Source of the DNA: Bacillota bacterium
GTDB taxonomy: Bacteria > Bacillota > UBA4882 > UBA8346
Assembly: GCA_023426245.1 (NCBI GenBank)
Contig: JAFABB010000051.1
Span: 262,237-326,236 of the forward strand
DNA: 64,000 bases
Direction of reading: 5' to 3'
A program made the position numbers and the translations under genes. This document shows, one piece after another, positions 1 through 9,009 of the stretch (positions within the stretch are counted from its first letter, which is position 1; each line of letters starts with the position of its first letter). The notes beneath the pieces are model-generated. The model searched no databases. It was not told the DNA's origin and saw only the letters and a list, made by a program, of their open reading frames with translations.

Positions 1-2
1 TT

Positions 3-161
3 GTCGTCGTAAGATTGAGTAAGCCGGCGACGGCGCTACCTTATGATCAACCGATTCAAGTCATTGGAAAGCTGGAGGTTGGCAGCCAGATCGACCAGGA
101 AACCGGGTTTGTCAGCTTGGTTCGATTGAACGCCGAACGTTTGGAACGGAGTAAGGAATGA
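3..161 (+). CDS. C-terminal end of a small secreted-type protein, possibly DUF3299-like (5' partial)
   Basis: An open frame enters from the left edge and stops with TGA at 159-161, leaving 52 residues. The tail contains a segment of the form PIQVIGKLEVG followed by an acidic turn and a short beta-like end. This is reminiscent of the C-terminus of DUF3299 periplasmic proteins, which often sit beside ABC ATPase/permease pairs. The ATPase gene starts 16 bases later, so it is probably the first visible gene of the same operon. The family assignment is weak because only the tail is present; another small lipoprotein or substrate-binding partner is possible. Confidence 0.5.
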   Translation, partial: VVVRLSKPATALPYDQPIQVIGKLEVGSQIDQETGFVSLVRLNAERLERSKE

Positions 162-177
162 TGGGAGGCATCAAAAG

Positions 178-873
178 ATGCTGGTCATGAAGAATCTCTC
201 AAAACAATACCGGAGTCCGGAAGGGCAATCCATTACCGCCCTTTATCTTCAGGAACTTCAGCTGGAAAGCGGGGAACAGGTGGCCCTGGCGGGTCCCAGC
301 GGTTCCGGAAAAACCACTTTACTGCATCTTATTTCCGGACTGATTACGCCAACGACCGGAGAAATTCGCCTCGACGGGGAGCGCATTGATGATCTGAAAG
401 GAAAAAAACAGGACATTTGGCGGGGCAAAAACGTTGGCTATATCTTTCAAAACTATAATTTATTAAATAGTCTCAACGCTTTGGAGAATATTTTGGCGGC
501 GATGGCTTTTGGCGGGGTGATTCCCAAATCTCTTCAGCGGAAACGGGCAGAGACCTTGCTCAGAGAAGTTGGGCTAGCCGGCCGGTTTTATCACCATCCG
601 CATCAATTAAGCGGCGGGGAGCAGCAACGGGTGGCTGTTGCACGGGCCCTGGCCAATGAACCCCGGATCGTTTTGGCCGATGAACCGACAGCCAGTTTAG
701 ATAGGGAGAATAGTCAAAAGGTCTTGGAATTATTAACCCGGCTTTGCCGCGAACAGAACAGCCTATTTGTCTTGGCTACTCACGATCAGGAAGTGATTAG
801 CCGGTTTACCCGAATTGTCAAATTACAGCGGCTGGAGGGAACCCCGAATGAAACTGCGCATAGTGTGGCGTAA
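178..873 (+). CDS. ABC transporter ATP-binding protein (LolD/MacB-type)
   Basis: This 231-residue ATPase powers the membrane protein encoded directly downstream. Walker A reads GPSGSGKTT near residues 39-47, the Q-loop is YIFQNYNLL, the signature is LSGGEQQRVAVARAL, Walker B is IVLADEPT and the switch histidine is in LATHDQ. Length and motifs fit the MacB/LolD/FtsE class, which couples to FtsX-like permeases and works on envelope substrates or on extrusion from the outer leaflet, not on classic import. A GGGAGG ribosome site lies 8 bases before the ATG at 178; an internal ATG at 187 is a less likely start. The reading frame overlaps the permease gene by 26 bases, which implies translational coupling. 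The substrate cannot be told from the sequence. Confidence 0.9.
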   Translation: MLVMKNLSKQYRSPEGQSITALYLQELQLESGEQVALAGPSGSGKTTLLHLISGLITPTTGEIRLDGERIDDLKGKKQDIWRGKNVGYIFQNYNLLNSLNALENILAAMAFGGVIPKSLQRKRAETLLREVGLAGRFYHHPHQLSGGEQQRVAVARALANEPRIVLADEPTASLDRENSQKVLELLTRLCREQNSLFVLATHDQEVISRFTRIVKLQRLEGTPNETAHSVA

Positions 874-2053
874 TTTGCTGGCGAAACCATTGCAAAATTC
901 CATCATTACGGGCATTGTGGCTTTAGCGATAGCTTTAACCGTGACATTACTGCTAGTGGCCGAAGGACTCCATCAGGGATTCGTCCGGGCCACCGAACCA
1001 TTCGATTTAATCGTCGGCGCCAAGGGCAGTCCGGTTCAACTGGTTCTCAATACTGTATTTCTTCAGGACAATCCGATTGGCAATATCCCCGAAGAAATCC
1101 TGGAAGAATTAAAAAGGCAGCCGGGAGTTGCCGCGGCGATTCCTCTGGGCTTCGGCGACAATTACCGGGGCTACCGGATTGTCGGTACTACGGGCGATAT
1201 TTTTGCACAACCCGGAATCGCTAAAGCTCCCCGGTGGTTTCAATTGGAAGTAGGCAAATTTTTTTCGGCCCCTTATGAAGCGGTGATCGGAACCAAAGTG
1301 GCTCAAGAACTGGGCTTAAAAGTAGGGGATCGTTTTACTTCCATCCATGGCTTGTCCCTTAGGGAACAGGGCGAGCAACACCGGGAACACCCCTATCAAG
1401 TCGTGGGGATTTTGAAAGCGGTTGAGGGTCCGTACGACCAGGCCATTCTGGTTCCTTTGAAGAGCATTTGGGAAATCCACCAATTCTCTAAAGTTTTATT
1501 CAAAGAGCAGCACCAGCACGAACATGGCGTTACTGCGATTCTGGTTAGGCCAAAAGGATATGTGGACGCGATGCGTTTATATCAACAGTTTCAAGGCGAA
1601 CAGCGGGCGCAATTGATCTTTCCGGCCCAGATCATTATCGGATTTTTTGCCCTGATGGGCCAGGGGGAACAGGTTTTGCAGATGATTACCTATATCGTGA
1701 TCGCGATCACCTTATTGACGGTGGCATTAACTTTATATGGGTCATCGCTTAACCGAAGCCGGGATCAGGCGATTCTCCGAGCCATTGGAGCCAATGCCGG
1801 CGACCTTTTTCAAGTCATCGTCATGGAAGGAGTCCTATTGGTGGGATTGGGAGTCATCGTCGGTTTGGCGGCCGGACACGGATTGTTCTTAACTTTCGCA
1901 GGGATATTGCAGCAAAAAACCGCTATTACCGTCAGCATAGGGTGGTCTTGGCATGAGTTACCCGTCGGACTGGGAACCCTCTTGCTGGGGATACTGGCTT
2001 GTGTGGTTCCGGCATTGCTTGCTTACCGCTTCGATGTTTCCAAAAATCTGTGA
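848..2053 (+). CDS. ABC transporter permease, FtsX/MacB family
   Basis: A 401-residue permease, partner of the preceding ATPase. One N-terminal membrane helix (about residues 14-38) is followed by a large extracytoplasmic MacB-like domain (about 40-265), then three helices in the C-terminal FtsX domain (about 275-395). This is the standard type VII ABC (mechanotransmission) layout. The extracytoplasmic part has a His-rich stretch (EQHQHEHG), which might bind a metal. The start at 848 is chosen because GGAGGGA lies 7 bases upstream; the frame is open further upstream to 815 without a ribosome site. The upstream small protein may be its extracytoplasmic partner, but this is inference. Confidence 0.88.
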   Translation: MKLRIVWRNLLAKPLQNSIITGIVALAIALTVTLLLVAEGLHQGFVRATEPFDLIVGAKGSPVQLVLNTVFLQDNPIGNIPEEILEELKRQPGVAAAIPLGFGDNYRGYRIVGTTGDIFAQPGIAKAPRWFQLEVGKFFSAPYEAVIGTKVAQELGLKVGDRFTSIHGLSLREQGEQHREHPYQVVGILKAVEGPYDQAILVPLKSIWEIHQFSKVLFKEQHQHEHGVTAILVRPKGYVDAMRLYQQFQGEQRAQLIFPAQIIIGFFALMGQGEQVLQMITYIVIAITLLTVALTLYGSSLNRSRDQAILRAIGANAGDLFQVIVMEGVLLVGLGVIVGLAAGHGLFLTFAGILQQKTAITVSIGWSWHELPVGLGTLLLGILACVVPALLAYRFDVSKNL

Positions 2054-2131
2054 TCCTTTTTAATTGAGTAGGATCTAGAGTTCCCGGTACCCAATCGAAT
2101 GGATAACCCGATGAAAGGATTGCCATAAGAA

Positions 2132-2159
2132 CGTCACCGGATTTCGGAGGGCGTTTTTT
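2132..2159 (+). terminator. Rho-independent terminator after the ABC permease
   Basis: Stem CGTC-A-CCG pairs with CGG-AG-GGCG around a GATTT loop and is followed by six T. It lies about 80 bases after the permease stop. The remaining bases up to the histidine kinase gene (2160-2422) show no convincing gene; no clear promoter could be fixed there. Confidence 0.7.
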
Positions 2160-2422
2160 CCTTTGCTCAAAAATCCTCTCATCAAAACCTAGAAGTCCTG
2201 TAATCATACCGGGGTTGATCCGGTAATTCCCAAATACCGTCCATTTAACCCCAAAATATCCGGGCGAAAGGGCTTAGCGATTGCTTTTTGAACGATTATT
2301 GGTCGGCCGGAGCAGGGAATGTGCAGAAAAAACCAGCCACAGCCGTTAAAGTTTATGATAAAATAGATGTAACCGTATCAAAAGCAGTCCAATAAACCGT
2401 AAAGTAATTCATTACCAAACAG

Positions 2423-3685
2423 ATGATGACGAATTTGCAAAAGAAAATAATTTCAGCAATGATTCAGATTTTCGTCCACTTGATGGTAATTTATTATTAC
2501 TATCAACAGGAAAATTTCACGCGGATTTTCCCCAACGAGTGGTCGGAACAGTTTGTGATCGCCATTTTATTGCAAATGGCCTTATCCCTTTTGATGGTGT
2601 TCATCCCTTGGAAGAATATCCGTAAAGGGCTTTTCTTCATTCGAATGTTTTTTTTATTAGCGATTTCCCTGCCTTTTATCGGAAAGTCCGGTAATTTGGG
2701 GCTGTTATACTTTCTTCAAGCATTTGAAGGCTATTTTTATTTTCAAAGCAAGACTGCCTTTGGAATTATTTTGTTCGATATCCTCTTCCTTTTTTGGCTG
2801 ATGCAGCGGAAAATGATATTATGGGATTTTTATCAACCCGCTCTATCTTCGAAGATTTTTACCTACCTGATTCTTACTTTCCATTGTATCTTGGGAAGCG
2901 TCATCGGATACTTCGCCCATAAGGACCAATGCGAACGGGTTAAGAAAAAACAATTATATGATCAATTGTATATCTCGAACCGTTATTTAGCCGAAGCGAA
3001 CATCGGTTTACAAACGGTGGCGGCGGAAGCGGAGCTGTCTTCGATTTTCAAGGAAAGAACCCGGATCGCACGGGAAATTCATGATTCCCTCGCCTATACC
3101 TTTACCAATTTAATTGCCCTGTTGAATGCCTTTTTGGTCCAAAAACAAGCCACCGGGCAAGAAGTCCCGGCCGAAATCGAGAAAGCCAGAAATCTGGCCC
3201 TGGATGGTTTGCGGGACTTGCGGCAGGCGCTTCATACCTTGCGGCCCCGGGAGAATGAAGATTATAACGGATTGGGAGCGATTCTCCGGTTAACCAAGGT
3301 CTTTAAACAAGCGACCGGGATCGAGGTCAGTTTAAATTTCGGGGATGTGCCGCAGTATATCGGCAAGCCATTGGAAAAGGTGATTTACCGCGCCGTTCAG
3401 GAAGGATTGACCAATTCCTTTCGCCATGGCAAAGCAACGGAAGTGTATATTTCTTTTTATCTTGTGGGCGAAGGCGTGGAAGTGAACATAAAAGACAACG
3501 GGCGCGGCACCGACTCTCCCACAGGCGGTTATGGATTGCTGGGCATTCAAGAACGGGTGGACGAATTGGCCGGAAAAGTTAACATTTCCTCTAGACCGGG
3601 AAACGGTTTTCTATTGTGTATCTGGTTGCCATTTCAAGAAGAGGGCGGGGCTCATGGAAACATTACAAATTATCATTGTGGATGA
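2423..3685 (+). CDS. Sensor histidine kinase, HisKA_3 (NarL/DesK-like) family
   Basis: A 420-residue membrane sensor kinase that should phosphorylate the response regulator encoded just after it. About five or six hydrophobic helices fill residues 10-165 with no sizeable extracytoplasmic domain, so the signal is probably sensed in the membrane, as in DesK-like kinases. A short coiled coil leads to the HisKA_3 dimerisation box REIHDSLA with the phospho-acceptor His220, then a HATPase domain with a DNGRGT box and GYGLLGIQER near the end. The start is ambiguous between adjacent ATGs (2423 and 2426) and the ribosome site is poor. The 3' end overlaps the regulator gene by 32 bases. The stimulus is unknown; the sugar ABC operon downstream is a possible target. 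Confidence 0.9.
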   Translation: MMTNLQKKIISAMIQIFVHLMVIYYYYQQENFTRIFPNEWSEQFVIAILLQMALSLLMVFIPWKNIRKGLFFIRMFFLLAISLPFIGKSGNLGLLYFLQAFEGYFYFQSKTAFGIILFDILFLFWLMQRKMILWDFYQPALSSKIFTYLILTFHCILGSVIGYFAHKDQCERVKKKQLYDQLYISNRYLAEANIGLQTVAAEAELSSIFKERTRIAREIHDSLAYTFTNLIALLNAFLVQKQATGQEVPAEIEKARNLALDGLRDLRQALHTLRPRENEDYNGLGAILRLTKVFKQATGIEVSLNFGDVPQYIGKPLEKVIYRAVQEGLTNSFRHGKATEVYISFYLVGEGVEVNIKDNGRGTDSPTGGYGLLGIQERVDELAGKVNISSRPGNGFLLCIWLPFQEEGGAHGNITNYHCG

Positions 3686-4310
3686 TCAAATCCTTTTTCG
3701 CGAAAATCTCAAAATCGTGATTGAATTATTGATTCCCGAAGCGAAGGTGGTTGCCATCGCCAGCAATGGAATTGAGGCCCTGGAAATTTGCCGCACTCAA
3801 CCCCACAATTTAATCCTGCTGGATGTGCGGATGCCGCAAATGGACGGGGTCGAATTTATCCGCCATTATCGCGAAGAAGGATACACCGCCAAAGTAATTA
3901 TGTTGACTACCTTTGAAGATGATGAATATGTTTTTGAAGCATTGCGTTATGGGGCCGCGGGATATTTACTCAAAGAGATCCAACCGGATGAATTGGCGAA
4001 AGCTTTGGTTCATGTTCATCAGGGAGGAATGCTTATTTCACCGCGAATTACCGCCAAATTGGTGAAGGAAGTCAATCGTTACCGGGCAGTGGATACCATT
4101 GCTCCCAATGAAATATTGTCTCATTTGACTCCGCGGGAGATTGAAGTATTACGCCACGTGGCCATGGGTGAAGACAACCAGCAAATTGCCAAAAGCCTGC
4201 AACTGGCTGAAGGCACGGTAAAAAATTATATTAGTAGTATTTATGAAAAACTTGAGTTGAAGGATCGTTCCCAAGCCACCCGTTTCGCTATTTTGCGGGG
4301 ATTGGTATAA
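3654..4310 (+). CDS. NarL/LuxR-family response regulator
   Basis: A 218-residue two-domain regulator paired with the overlapping kinase gene. The receiver has the acidic pair Asp10-Asp11, phospho-acceptor Asp57 in LILLDVRMPQMDG and the conserved Lys107 in GYLLKEI. The C-terminal LuxR-type helix-turn-helix begins LTPREIEVLRHVAMG and ends with the recognition segment GTVKNYISSIYEKL. The ATG at 3654 is used because it matches the usual receiver start; the frame is open upstream inside the kinase gene. Its own DNA site is unknown, but the inverted repeat TATGAC-TGCC-GTCATA at 4340-4355, between this gene and the sugar transporter, is a candidate. Confidence 0.92.
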   Translation: METLQIIIVDDQILFRENLKIVIELLIPEAKVVAIASNGIEALEICRTQPHNLILLDVRMPQMDGVEFIRHYREEGYTAKVIMLTTFEDDEYVFEALRYGAAGYLLKEIQPDELAKALVHVHQGGMLISPRITAKLVKEVNRYRAVDTIAPNEILSHLTPREIEVLRHVAMGEDNQQIAKSLQLAEGTVKNYISSIYEKLELKDRSQATRFAILRGLV

Positions 4311-4339
4311 ACTTGCGCTATGACTTTAAGGATCGGAGA

Positions 4340-4355
4340 TATGACTGCCGTCATA
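4340..4355. promoter_or_regulatory. Perfect 6-bp inverted repeat, possible operator
   Basis: TATGAC and GTCATA are separated by TGCC in the gap between the response regulator and the sugar ABC operon. The size fits a dimeric LuxR-type or LacI-type regulator site, but it could also be a minor RNA hairpin. It occurs once and no experiment supports it. Confidence 0.3.
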
Positions 4356-4379
4356 CTTCAAAAAATTATCATGTGACCA

Positions 4380-4417
4380 AAATACGACTGGCTGCACTGG
4401 CGGGTCGTATTTCTTTT
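4380..4417 (+). terminator. Probable terminator after the two-component genes
   Basis: AAATACGAC at 4380-4388 pairs perfectly with GTCGTATTT at 4404-4412, followed by CTTTTG. The T tract is short, so it may be a weak or bidirectional terminator. Confidence 0.5.
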
Positions 4418-4583
4418 GTGTTACATTATGATTAAATCAAATGCAACATCCGGTGAATCCATTGGGATGATTGTTCCGGATTTCCTTAAGAAATGTCAAT
4501 TGGGTAAGGAGGTGAGGGTCGGCTCAAAAAACACCCGGAAGCGGGAAAAACAGTTTTTACAATTCGTAATGAGGGGGAGCTAA

Positions 4584-5855
4584 ATGTTTAAAAAGATATT
4601 GTTGGTTGCGCTGTTAAGTATGGTTTTCATCTCGACCGTGAGCGTTTCCGCTAAAACGGTGATCCGTTTTCAAGATTGGCATATGACGGAAGATGTGTGG
4701 CTAAAATGCCTCAAAGAAGTCACGGCGGACTATGAAAAAGCCCATCCGGAAGTGGAAATCAAGTTTGAACCGGTTTCCCAAGCCGATAAAGCCAAAAAAT
4801 TCATCATCGCTTCCGAGGCTTACAATGCTCCGGATGTGGTCCATTGCGAGATCCAGGATATACCGCCTTTTATTGCCAAGGGTTATTTGCTGGATTTAAA
4901 TCCCTTTATTAAAAAAGAGAAAAAGGGTTTTATGGATCAGTGGGCGCCGCTACCCAGAAAAATCGGCAGTTATTACGGCCAGGTCCGCGCTATCCCGGAT
5001 GCCGCCCAATCCATGGTCATTTACTACAACCCCGAGATTTTCAAAGCGGCCGGGTTAGATCCCAATAAACCACCGGAAACCTGGGAGCAATTCCGGGAAT
5101 ATGCCAAGAAGATGACCAACAGTAAAGATCAATGGGGTTTTGGAATGGTCGCCAATAAAAGCGCTTCCTTGATCAGCCGCTATTTCCCAATTTTGTGGTC
5201 CTTCGGCGGGGATGTTTTTAATGATAAGATGACCAAATGCACCCTGGATTCCCCGGATTCCCTGGCAGCCTTTAAATATTTCGTGGAATTATATACCAAG
5301 GATCAAGTGACGCCTCCGGCGCCTAACGAAATGTCGGCTCAAGACGTCCGGACCTTCTTTGCCCAAAAGAAAGTGGGCATGGTCATTGGTTCCGGTTTTA
5401 CCATTCCGATTGTCGATGCTTTGAATCCCAGCCTGAAAGCGAGAGAAACTTTAATGGTCGCTCCGTTGCCGGTGGGCAAAAAGAAAGCCACTTTCGCCCA
5501 AATTGATTTCTGGGGCATCAGCCGCTCCACCAAGGCGAAGAACGAAGCTTGGAATTTTGTAAAATATCTGACCAGCAAGGATGTTCAGATTAAATTCTTC
5601 AAGGATAACGGCGTCACTTCTTCCCGTACCGATGTCGGTGAGTCGCCGATGATCAAAAACGATAAATTCGGCGGGGTGGTTTCGGCCCAGATCCCTTACG
5701 GTAAAGCAATGCCGATGTTTATCGGGATGACCGAAGTCAATGACGCGATTATCGTTGCAACCCAGGAAGCCATGACCGGACAAAAAACTCCGGAACAAGC
5801 CATGAAAGATTGTACCGCAAAAGTCAACGCGATTATTAAACGCTATAAAAAATAA
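4584..5855 (+). CDS. Extracellular sugar-binding protein (ABC family 1)
   Basis: A 423-residue substrate-binding protein of a CUT1-type carbohydrate importer. The N-terminus has a lysine-rich start, a hydrophobic core and an SVSA-KT cleavage site near residue 24. There is no lipobox Cys, so in a monoderm it would need another anchor. The fold marks of family 1 binding proteins are present: VIRFQDWHM start, TPPAPNEMSAQD hinge region, and a C-terminal helix ending in polylysine. GAGGGGGAG lies just before the ATG. It is the first gene of an operon with two permeases and a sugar epimerase-like protein. The sugar is not predictable from sequence alone. Confidence 0.92.
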   Translation: MFKKILLVALLSMVFISTVSVSAKTVIRFQDWHMTEDVWLKCLKEVTADYEKAHPEVEIKFEPVSQADKAKKFIIASEAYNAPDVVHCEIQDIPPFIAKGYLLDLNPFIKKEKKGFMDQWAPLPRKIGSYYGQVRAIPDAAQSMVIYYNPEIFKAAGLDPNKPPETWEQFREYAKKMTNSKDQWGFGMVANKSASLISRYFPILWSFGGDVFNDKMTKCTLDSPDSLAAFKYFVELYTKDQVTPPAPNEMSAQDVRTFFAQKKVGMVIGSGFTIPIVDALNPSLKARETLMVAPLPVGKKKATFAQIDFWGISRSTKAKNEAWNFVKYLTSKDVQIKFFKDNGVTSSRTDVGESPMIKNDKFGGVVSAQIPYGKAMPMFIGMTEVNDAIIVATQEAMTGQKTPEQAMKDCTAKVNAIIKRYKK

Positions 5856-5871
5856 GATTACCTGGAACCTC

Positions 5872-5894
5872 GGGGGATGAAAAATTCATCCCCC
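5872..5894 (+). other. Intercistronic hairpin between binding protein and permease genes
   Basis: GGGGGATGAA at 5872-5881 pairs perfectly with TTCATCCCCC at 5885-5894 around an AAA loop. There is no T tract. Such hairpins after binding-protein genes commonly protect the 5' mRNA segment or limit readthrough so that the binding protein is made in excess over the permeases. Confidence 0.7.
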
Positions 5895-5909
5895 AATTGA
5901 GGAGGAAAA

Positions 5910-6773
5910 ATGACTAAAGCACGCCAAAATGATTCCGTTCTTGCCTATCTGTTGCTTTTGCCCGCTTCATTGGTGCTTTTTTTTGTACTGTTGTTTCCGA
6001 TATTTTCTACTTTATTACAAAGTTTCGGTATTAGTTTCGACAGTTATAACTTTACCTTTTCCAACTACACACGCTTATTTCTGGACACGGAATTTTGGCA
6101 AAGTTTAAAAAATACGATTCTATTTGTGGCTTTATCGATTTCCGGCGACTTACTGATCGGGTTAGCCGCGGCTTTGCTTCTCAATCAGGCCATTCGCGGA
6201 AAAGCCTTTTTCCGGGTTTTGTTCATGTTGCCTTGGATGATTCCCAGCGTAGTAACTGGCGCCACTTGGCGCTGGATGTATAACTCAACTTCGGGGATTA
6301 TCAATTCGGTCTTTTCTTCGGCCGGTTTAATCGATAAACCCATCTTGTGGCTGAGTTCCCAATCAACAGCCATGTTCAGCATCATCTTAGCGAATATTTG
6401 GAGGGGATTCCCCTATGTGATGTTAATCCTGCTGACCGGATTGCAAACCATCCCCCATGATATTTATGAAGCCGGATCCATTGATGGAACCAGCGCCTGG
6501 CAGCGTTTTTTCTATCTGACCTTGCCCAATTTGAAAAAACAAATCGTGATCGTGCTGGCTTTGACCACTGTATGGGAGTTCCGGCAAATTGATTTGGTGA
6601 TGACCATGACCGGCGGGGGTCCCGGCAATCTGACGGATGTTTTGGTGACGACCGTGTATAAGCAGTATTTTCAATTCTTCCAATTTGATTATGCTTCAGC
6701 CATTGCTATTGTGATGAGTTTATTCATGCTCGTGGTTAGTATTCCCTATATTAAAAGCATTCTTGAAGATTAG
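5910..6773 (+). CDS. Sugar ABC transporter permease (MalF/UgpA-like)
   Basis: A 287-residue inner-membrane permease with six predicted helices. The cytoplasmic EAA loop that contacts the ATPase reads EAGSIDGTSAWQRFFYLTLP (about residues 191-210), the standard CUT1 signature. GAGGAGG lies directly before the ATG. It pairs with the next gene to form the heterodimeric channel. No ATPase gene is encoded in the operon, so a shared MsmK/UgpC-type ATPase from elsewhere must energise it. Confidence 0.92.
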   Translation: MTKARQNDSVLAYLLLLPASLVLFFVLLFPIFSTLLQSFGISFDSYNFTFSNYTRLFLDTEFWQSLKNTILFVALSISGDLLIGLAAALLLNQAIRGKAFFRVLFMLPWMIPSVVTGATWRWMYNSTSGIINSVFSSAGLIDKPILWLSSQSTAMFSIILANIWRGFPYVMLILLTGLQTIPHDIYEAGSIDGTSAWQRFFYLTLPNLKKQIVIVLALTTVWEFRQIDLVMTMTGGGPGNLTDVLVTTVYKQYFQFFQFDYASAIAIVMSLFMLVVSIPYIKSILED

Positions 6774-6787
6774 GTAGGTGTAGCTGG

Positions 6788-7633
6788 ATGTTTAAGACCA
6801 ACGAAAGCCGTAAAGCTTGGTATATCCGATTTGTTTACGGAATGTCTTTCATACTGTCGTTATTTGTAATCATTCCGGTAATCTGGATGATCCTGACCGC
6901 CCTTAAAACCGAACAGGAGGCGTTAGCCATACCTCCCACTTGGTTGCCCGAGCAATGGACGATTTTTGGCTTTAAGTATATGTGGCAGATGAAACCGTTT
7001 TTACTATACTTCCGCAATAGTTTGATTACCGCCGGCCCGACAGCGGTGTTGGCCACCTTTTTCGGCGGTTTGGCAGCTTATAGCATATCCCGGTTCCGTT
7101 TTAAGTTGCGGAAAGCGTTTATGGTGATCATCCTTTGTACCCAGATGATCCCGGGCGTTTTATTGGTCGGCCCTTATTTTAAAGTTTTGAATAGCTTTGG
7201 ACTCTATGATACCCATTTGGGCCTGATTTTCGGTTATATCGCCGTGGCGTTGCCCTTTTGCACCTGGATGCTGAAGGGATACTATGACAGCATCCCCAGA
7301 GAGCTGGATGAAGCCGCTTTGGTTGATGGTTGCAGTAAATTATGGACCTATTTCCGGGTGATCTTGCCGCTTTCGGCGCCGGGAATGGTGGCCACGGGAA
7401 TTTTCGGCTTTCTGTTGGCGTGGGGCGACCTATTATGGGCTCTTTGCTTAACCTCGTCGGAAAATGTCGTTACCGTAACCTTGGGAATCGCCAACAGTGT
7501 CGGCGAGTACCGGGTGGTCTGGCCGGCGCTGATGGCGGCCGCTTTAATCGCCTGCGTCCCTTCGGTCGTCTTTTATTCGTTTTTACAAAAATATATTGTG
7601 GGCGGAATGACCACCGGAAGCGTCAAAGGATGA
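6788..7633 (+). CDS. Sugar ABC transporter permease (MalG-like)
   Basis: The second permease of the importer, 281 residues, six helices. The EAA motif is EAALVDGCSKLWTYFRVILP (about residues 177-196), followed by the usual LSAPGMVATGIFGFLLAWGD helix. The gene starts 14 bases after the first permease stop, with AGGTAGGTG as a moderate ribosome site. Residues after the last helix (GGMTTGSVKG) match the common C-terminus of MalG-type permeases. Confidence 0.92.
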   Translation: MFKTNESRKAWYIRFVYGMSFILSLFVIIPVIWMILTALKTEQEALAIPPTWLPEQWTIFGFKYMWQMKPFLLYFRNSLITAGPTAVLATFFGGLAAYSISRFRFKLRKAFMVIILCTQMIPGVLLVGPYFKVLNSFGLYDTHLGLIFGYIAVALPFCTWMLKGYYDSIPRELDEAALVDGCSKLWTYFRVILPLSAPGMVATGIFGFLLAWGDLLWALCLTSSENVVTVTLGIANSVGEYRVVWPALMAAALIACVPSVVFYSFLQKYIVGGMTTGSVKG

Positions 7634-7667
7634 GACGTGAATTAAACATAAGGAAAAGGAGTTAGCC

Positions 7668-8492
7668 ATGGAGACAAGTATTACAATTTCAGCCAATGGT
7701 TCCAAATTTGCGCCCATCCTTCTAAGCGGCGATTATGTCCAACAGATCCAAATCGCTGCTTCCTTAGGATTTAAAGCGGCGGAATTGCACATTCAAGATC
7801 CCAATACCATCAACCGTTCCGAAATTTTTGAGGCGTTGTGCCGGAACAATATGAGGGTGTCAACCATCGGCACGGGCCAGGCTTATGTGGATGAAGGATT
7901 AAGTTTTTCAAGCCCTGATGCCTCCATCCGTGAACGGGCCGTCCAACGGATCAAGGATCATATCGTACTGGCCGGAGAGTGGCAAGCCAAAGTCATTATC
8001 GGCACCATTAAGGGGAGAATGCCTGAAAACGCGGAGGATAAAGCCGCCGCCCTCAACCATGTCCGTTCCTGTTTTAAAGAATGCCTGGCATTCGCGGAAA
8101 AATATCAAACGGATCTTACCCTGGAGGCTATCAACCGGTATGAAACCAATTTTTTAAATACCGCCCAAGAGACCGTCGCTTTTATTAAAGAAATGGCTTC
8201 ACCCCGTCTCGGTCTGCATCTGGATACCTTTCATATGAATATTGAAGAAGCATCCATGGAAGACACTTTAAGAGAATATGCCCCTTACCTGGTCCACGTC
8301 CATGTGGCCGACAGTAACCGCTGGGCGCCGGGCCTGGGCCATCTGGACTTTGAGCGCATTGTCCAAGTTTTGAATGATCTCAATTATCAGGGAGTCTTGG
8401 GGATTGAGTGTCTGCCGAAACCTGACCCGCTTACTGCGGCAAAACAAGGGTTTGCTTGTTTTAAATCCATTTTTGAATCGACTATCAACTAA
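7668..8492 (+). CDS. Sugar phosphate isomerase/epimerase, D-tagatose 3-epimerase-like TIM barrel
   Basis: A 274-residue AP-endonuclease-2/xylose isomerase-like barrel. The four metal ligands expected of ketose 3-epimerases can be read as Glu153 (LTLEAINRYE), Asp186 (LHLDTFHMN), His212 (VHVHVADSN) and Glu247 (GIECLP). The HVADSNRWAPGLGHLDF block is typical of the tagatose/psicose 3-epimerase branch. AAGGAAAAGGAG precedes the ATG. Being last in the transporter operon, it probably converts the imported sugar or its derivative. The exact substrate is not determined. Confidence 0.85.
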   Translation: METSITISANGSKFAPILLSGDYVQQIQIAASLGFKAAELHIQDPNTINRSEIFEALCRNNMRVSTIGTGQAYVDEGLSFSSPDASIRERAVQRIKDHIVLAGEWQAKVIIGTIKGRMPENAEDKAAALNHVRSCFKECLAFAEKYQTDLTLEAINRYETNFLNTAQETVAFIKEMASPRLGLHLDTFHMNIEEASMEDTLREYAPYLVHVHVADSNRWAPGLGHLDFERIVQVLNDLNYQGVLGIECLPKPDPLTAAKQGFACFKSIFESTIN

Positions 8493-8524
8493 TATGTTGT
8501 TTGAGAATGAAGTAATATTTCAAT

Positions 8525-8552
8525 CCGGCGGAGATAAGCGCCGGGTTTTTAT
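8525..8552 (+). terminator. Rho-independent terminator of the sugar ABC operon
   Basis: CCGGCG and CGCCGG form a GC-rich stem with an 8-base loop, followed by GTTTTTATT, 33 bases after the epimerase stop. Confidence 0.85.
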
Positions 8553-8641
8553 TATGCTTCAGCAAGTTTCAGGTGTGAAAACAGCTGAAACAAAAAACCG
8601 CCCGCTATGCGGGAGGGATTAAAGGTAAGCAAATGAAATGG

Positions 8642-8670
8642 ACTTGTCCGGGACCTCGGGCAAGTTTTTT
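8642..8670 (+). terminator. Second terminator-like hairpin
   Basis: ACTTGTCCG pairs with CGGGCAAGT (one G-U pair) and is followed by TTTTTT. It lies 90 bases after the first terminator with no gene between them, so it is either a backup terminator or the end of a short unannotated RNA. The rest of the gap up to 9009 holds only the promoter candidate near 8873. Confidence 0.7.
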
Positions 8671-8872
8671 GGTTTTGTCAATCAAAGATCCACAGTTATT
8701 GAGATTAATCCTGTAAATCATGTTCATCTTGTCTAGATACTTATGAATTTGGGCCTAAGTAAAAGAACATAGGCAAAAATGGATCTTGTTGGAATTCCAA
8801 TCAATACCGGTGACTTTTCCGCAACCCCTATTTCAGGCAATGGATTGGCCGGAGCCGATCATTTATAAAGTT

Positions 8873-8902
8873 TTGCCACATCGTTCCGGCAACATTTATA
8901 TA
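8873..8902 (+). promoter_or_regulatory. Candidate sigma-A promoter of the PTS operon
   Basis: TTGCCA and TATATA are separated by 18 bases, about 110 bases before the regulator gene. The -35 box has one mismatch and the -10 box one mismatch to consensus. Confidence 0.5.
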
Positions 8903-9009
8903 AGCTCTGCGTCTTGAAATGCGGGGATTTACTGCTTATAATCTAAACAACCGGTAAGAACAATAAATAAATACATTTCCACAAGACTTGTGGCTGGAGG
9001 TTAAGGAAT

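Noticed and set aside
4506..4583. Strong AAGGAGGTGA followed by a 24-codon frame ending just before the binding-protein ATG
   Set aside because: No start codon at proper spacing; more likely a chance ribosome-like sequence or a leader remnant.
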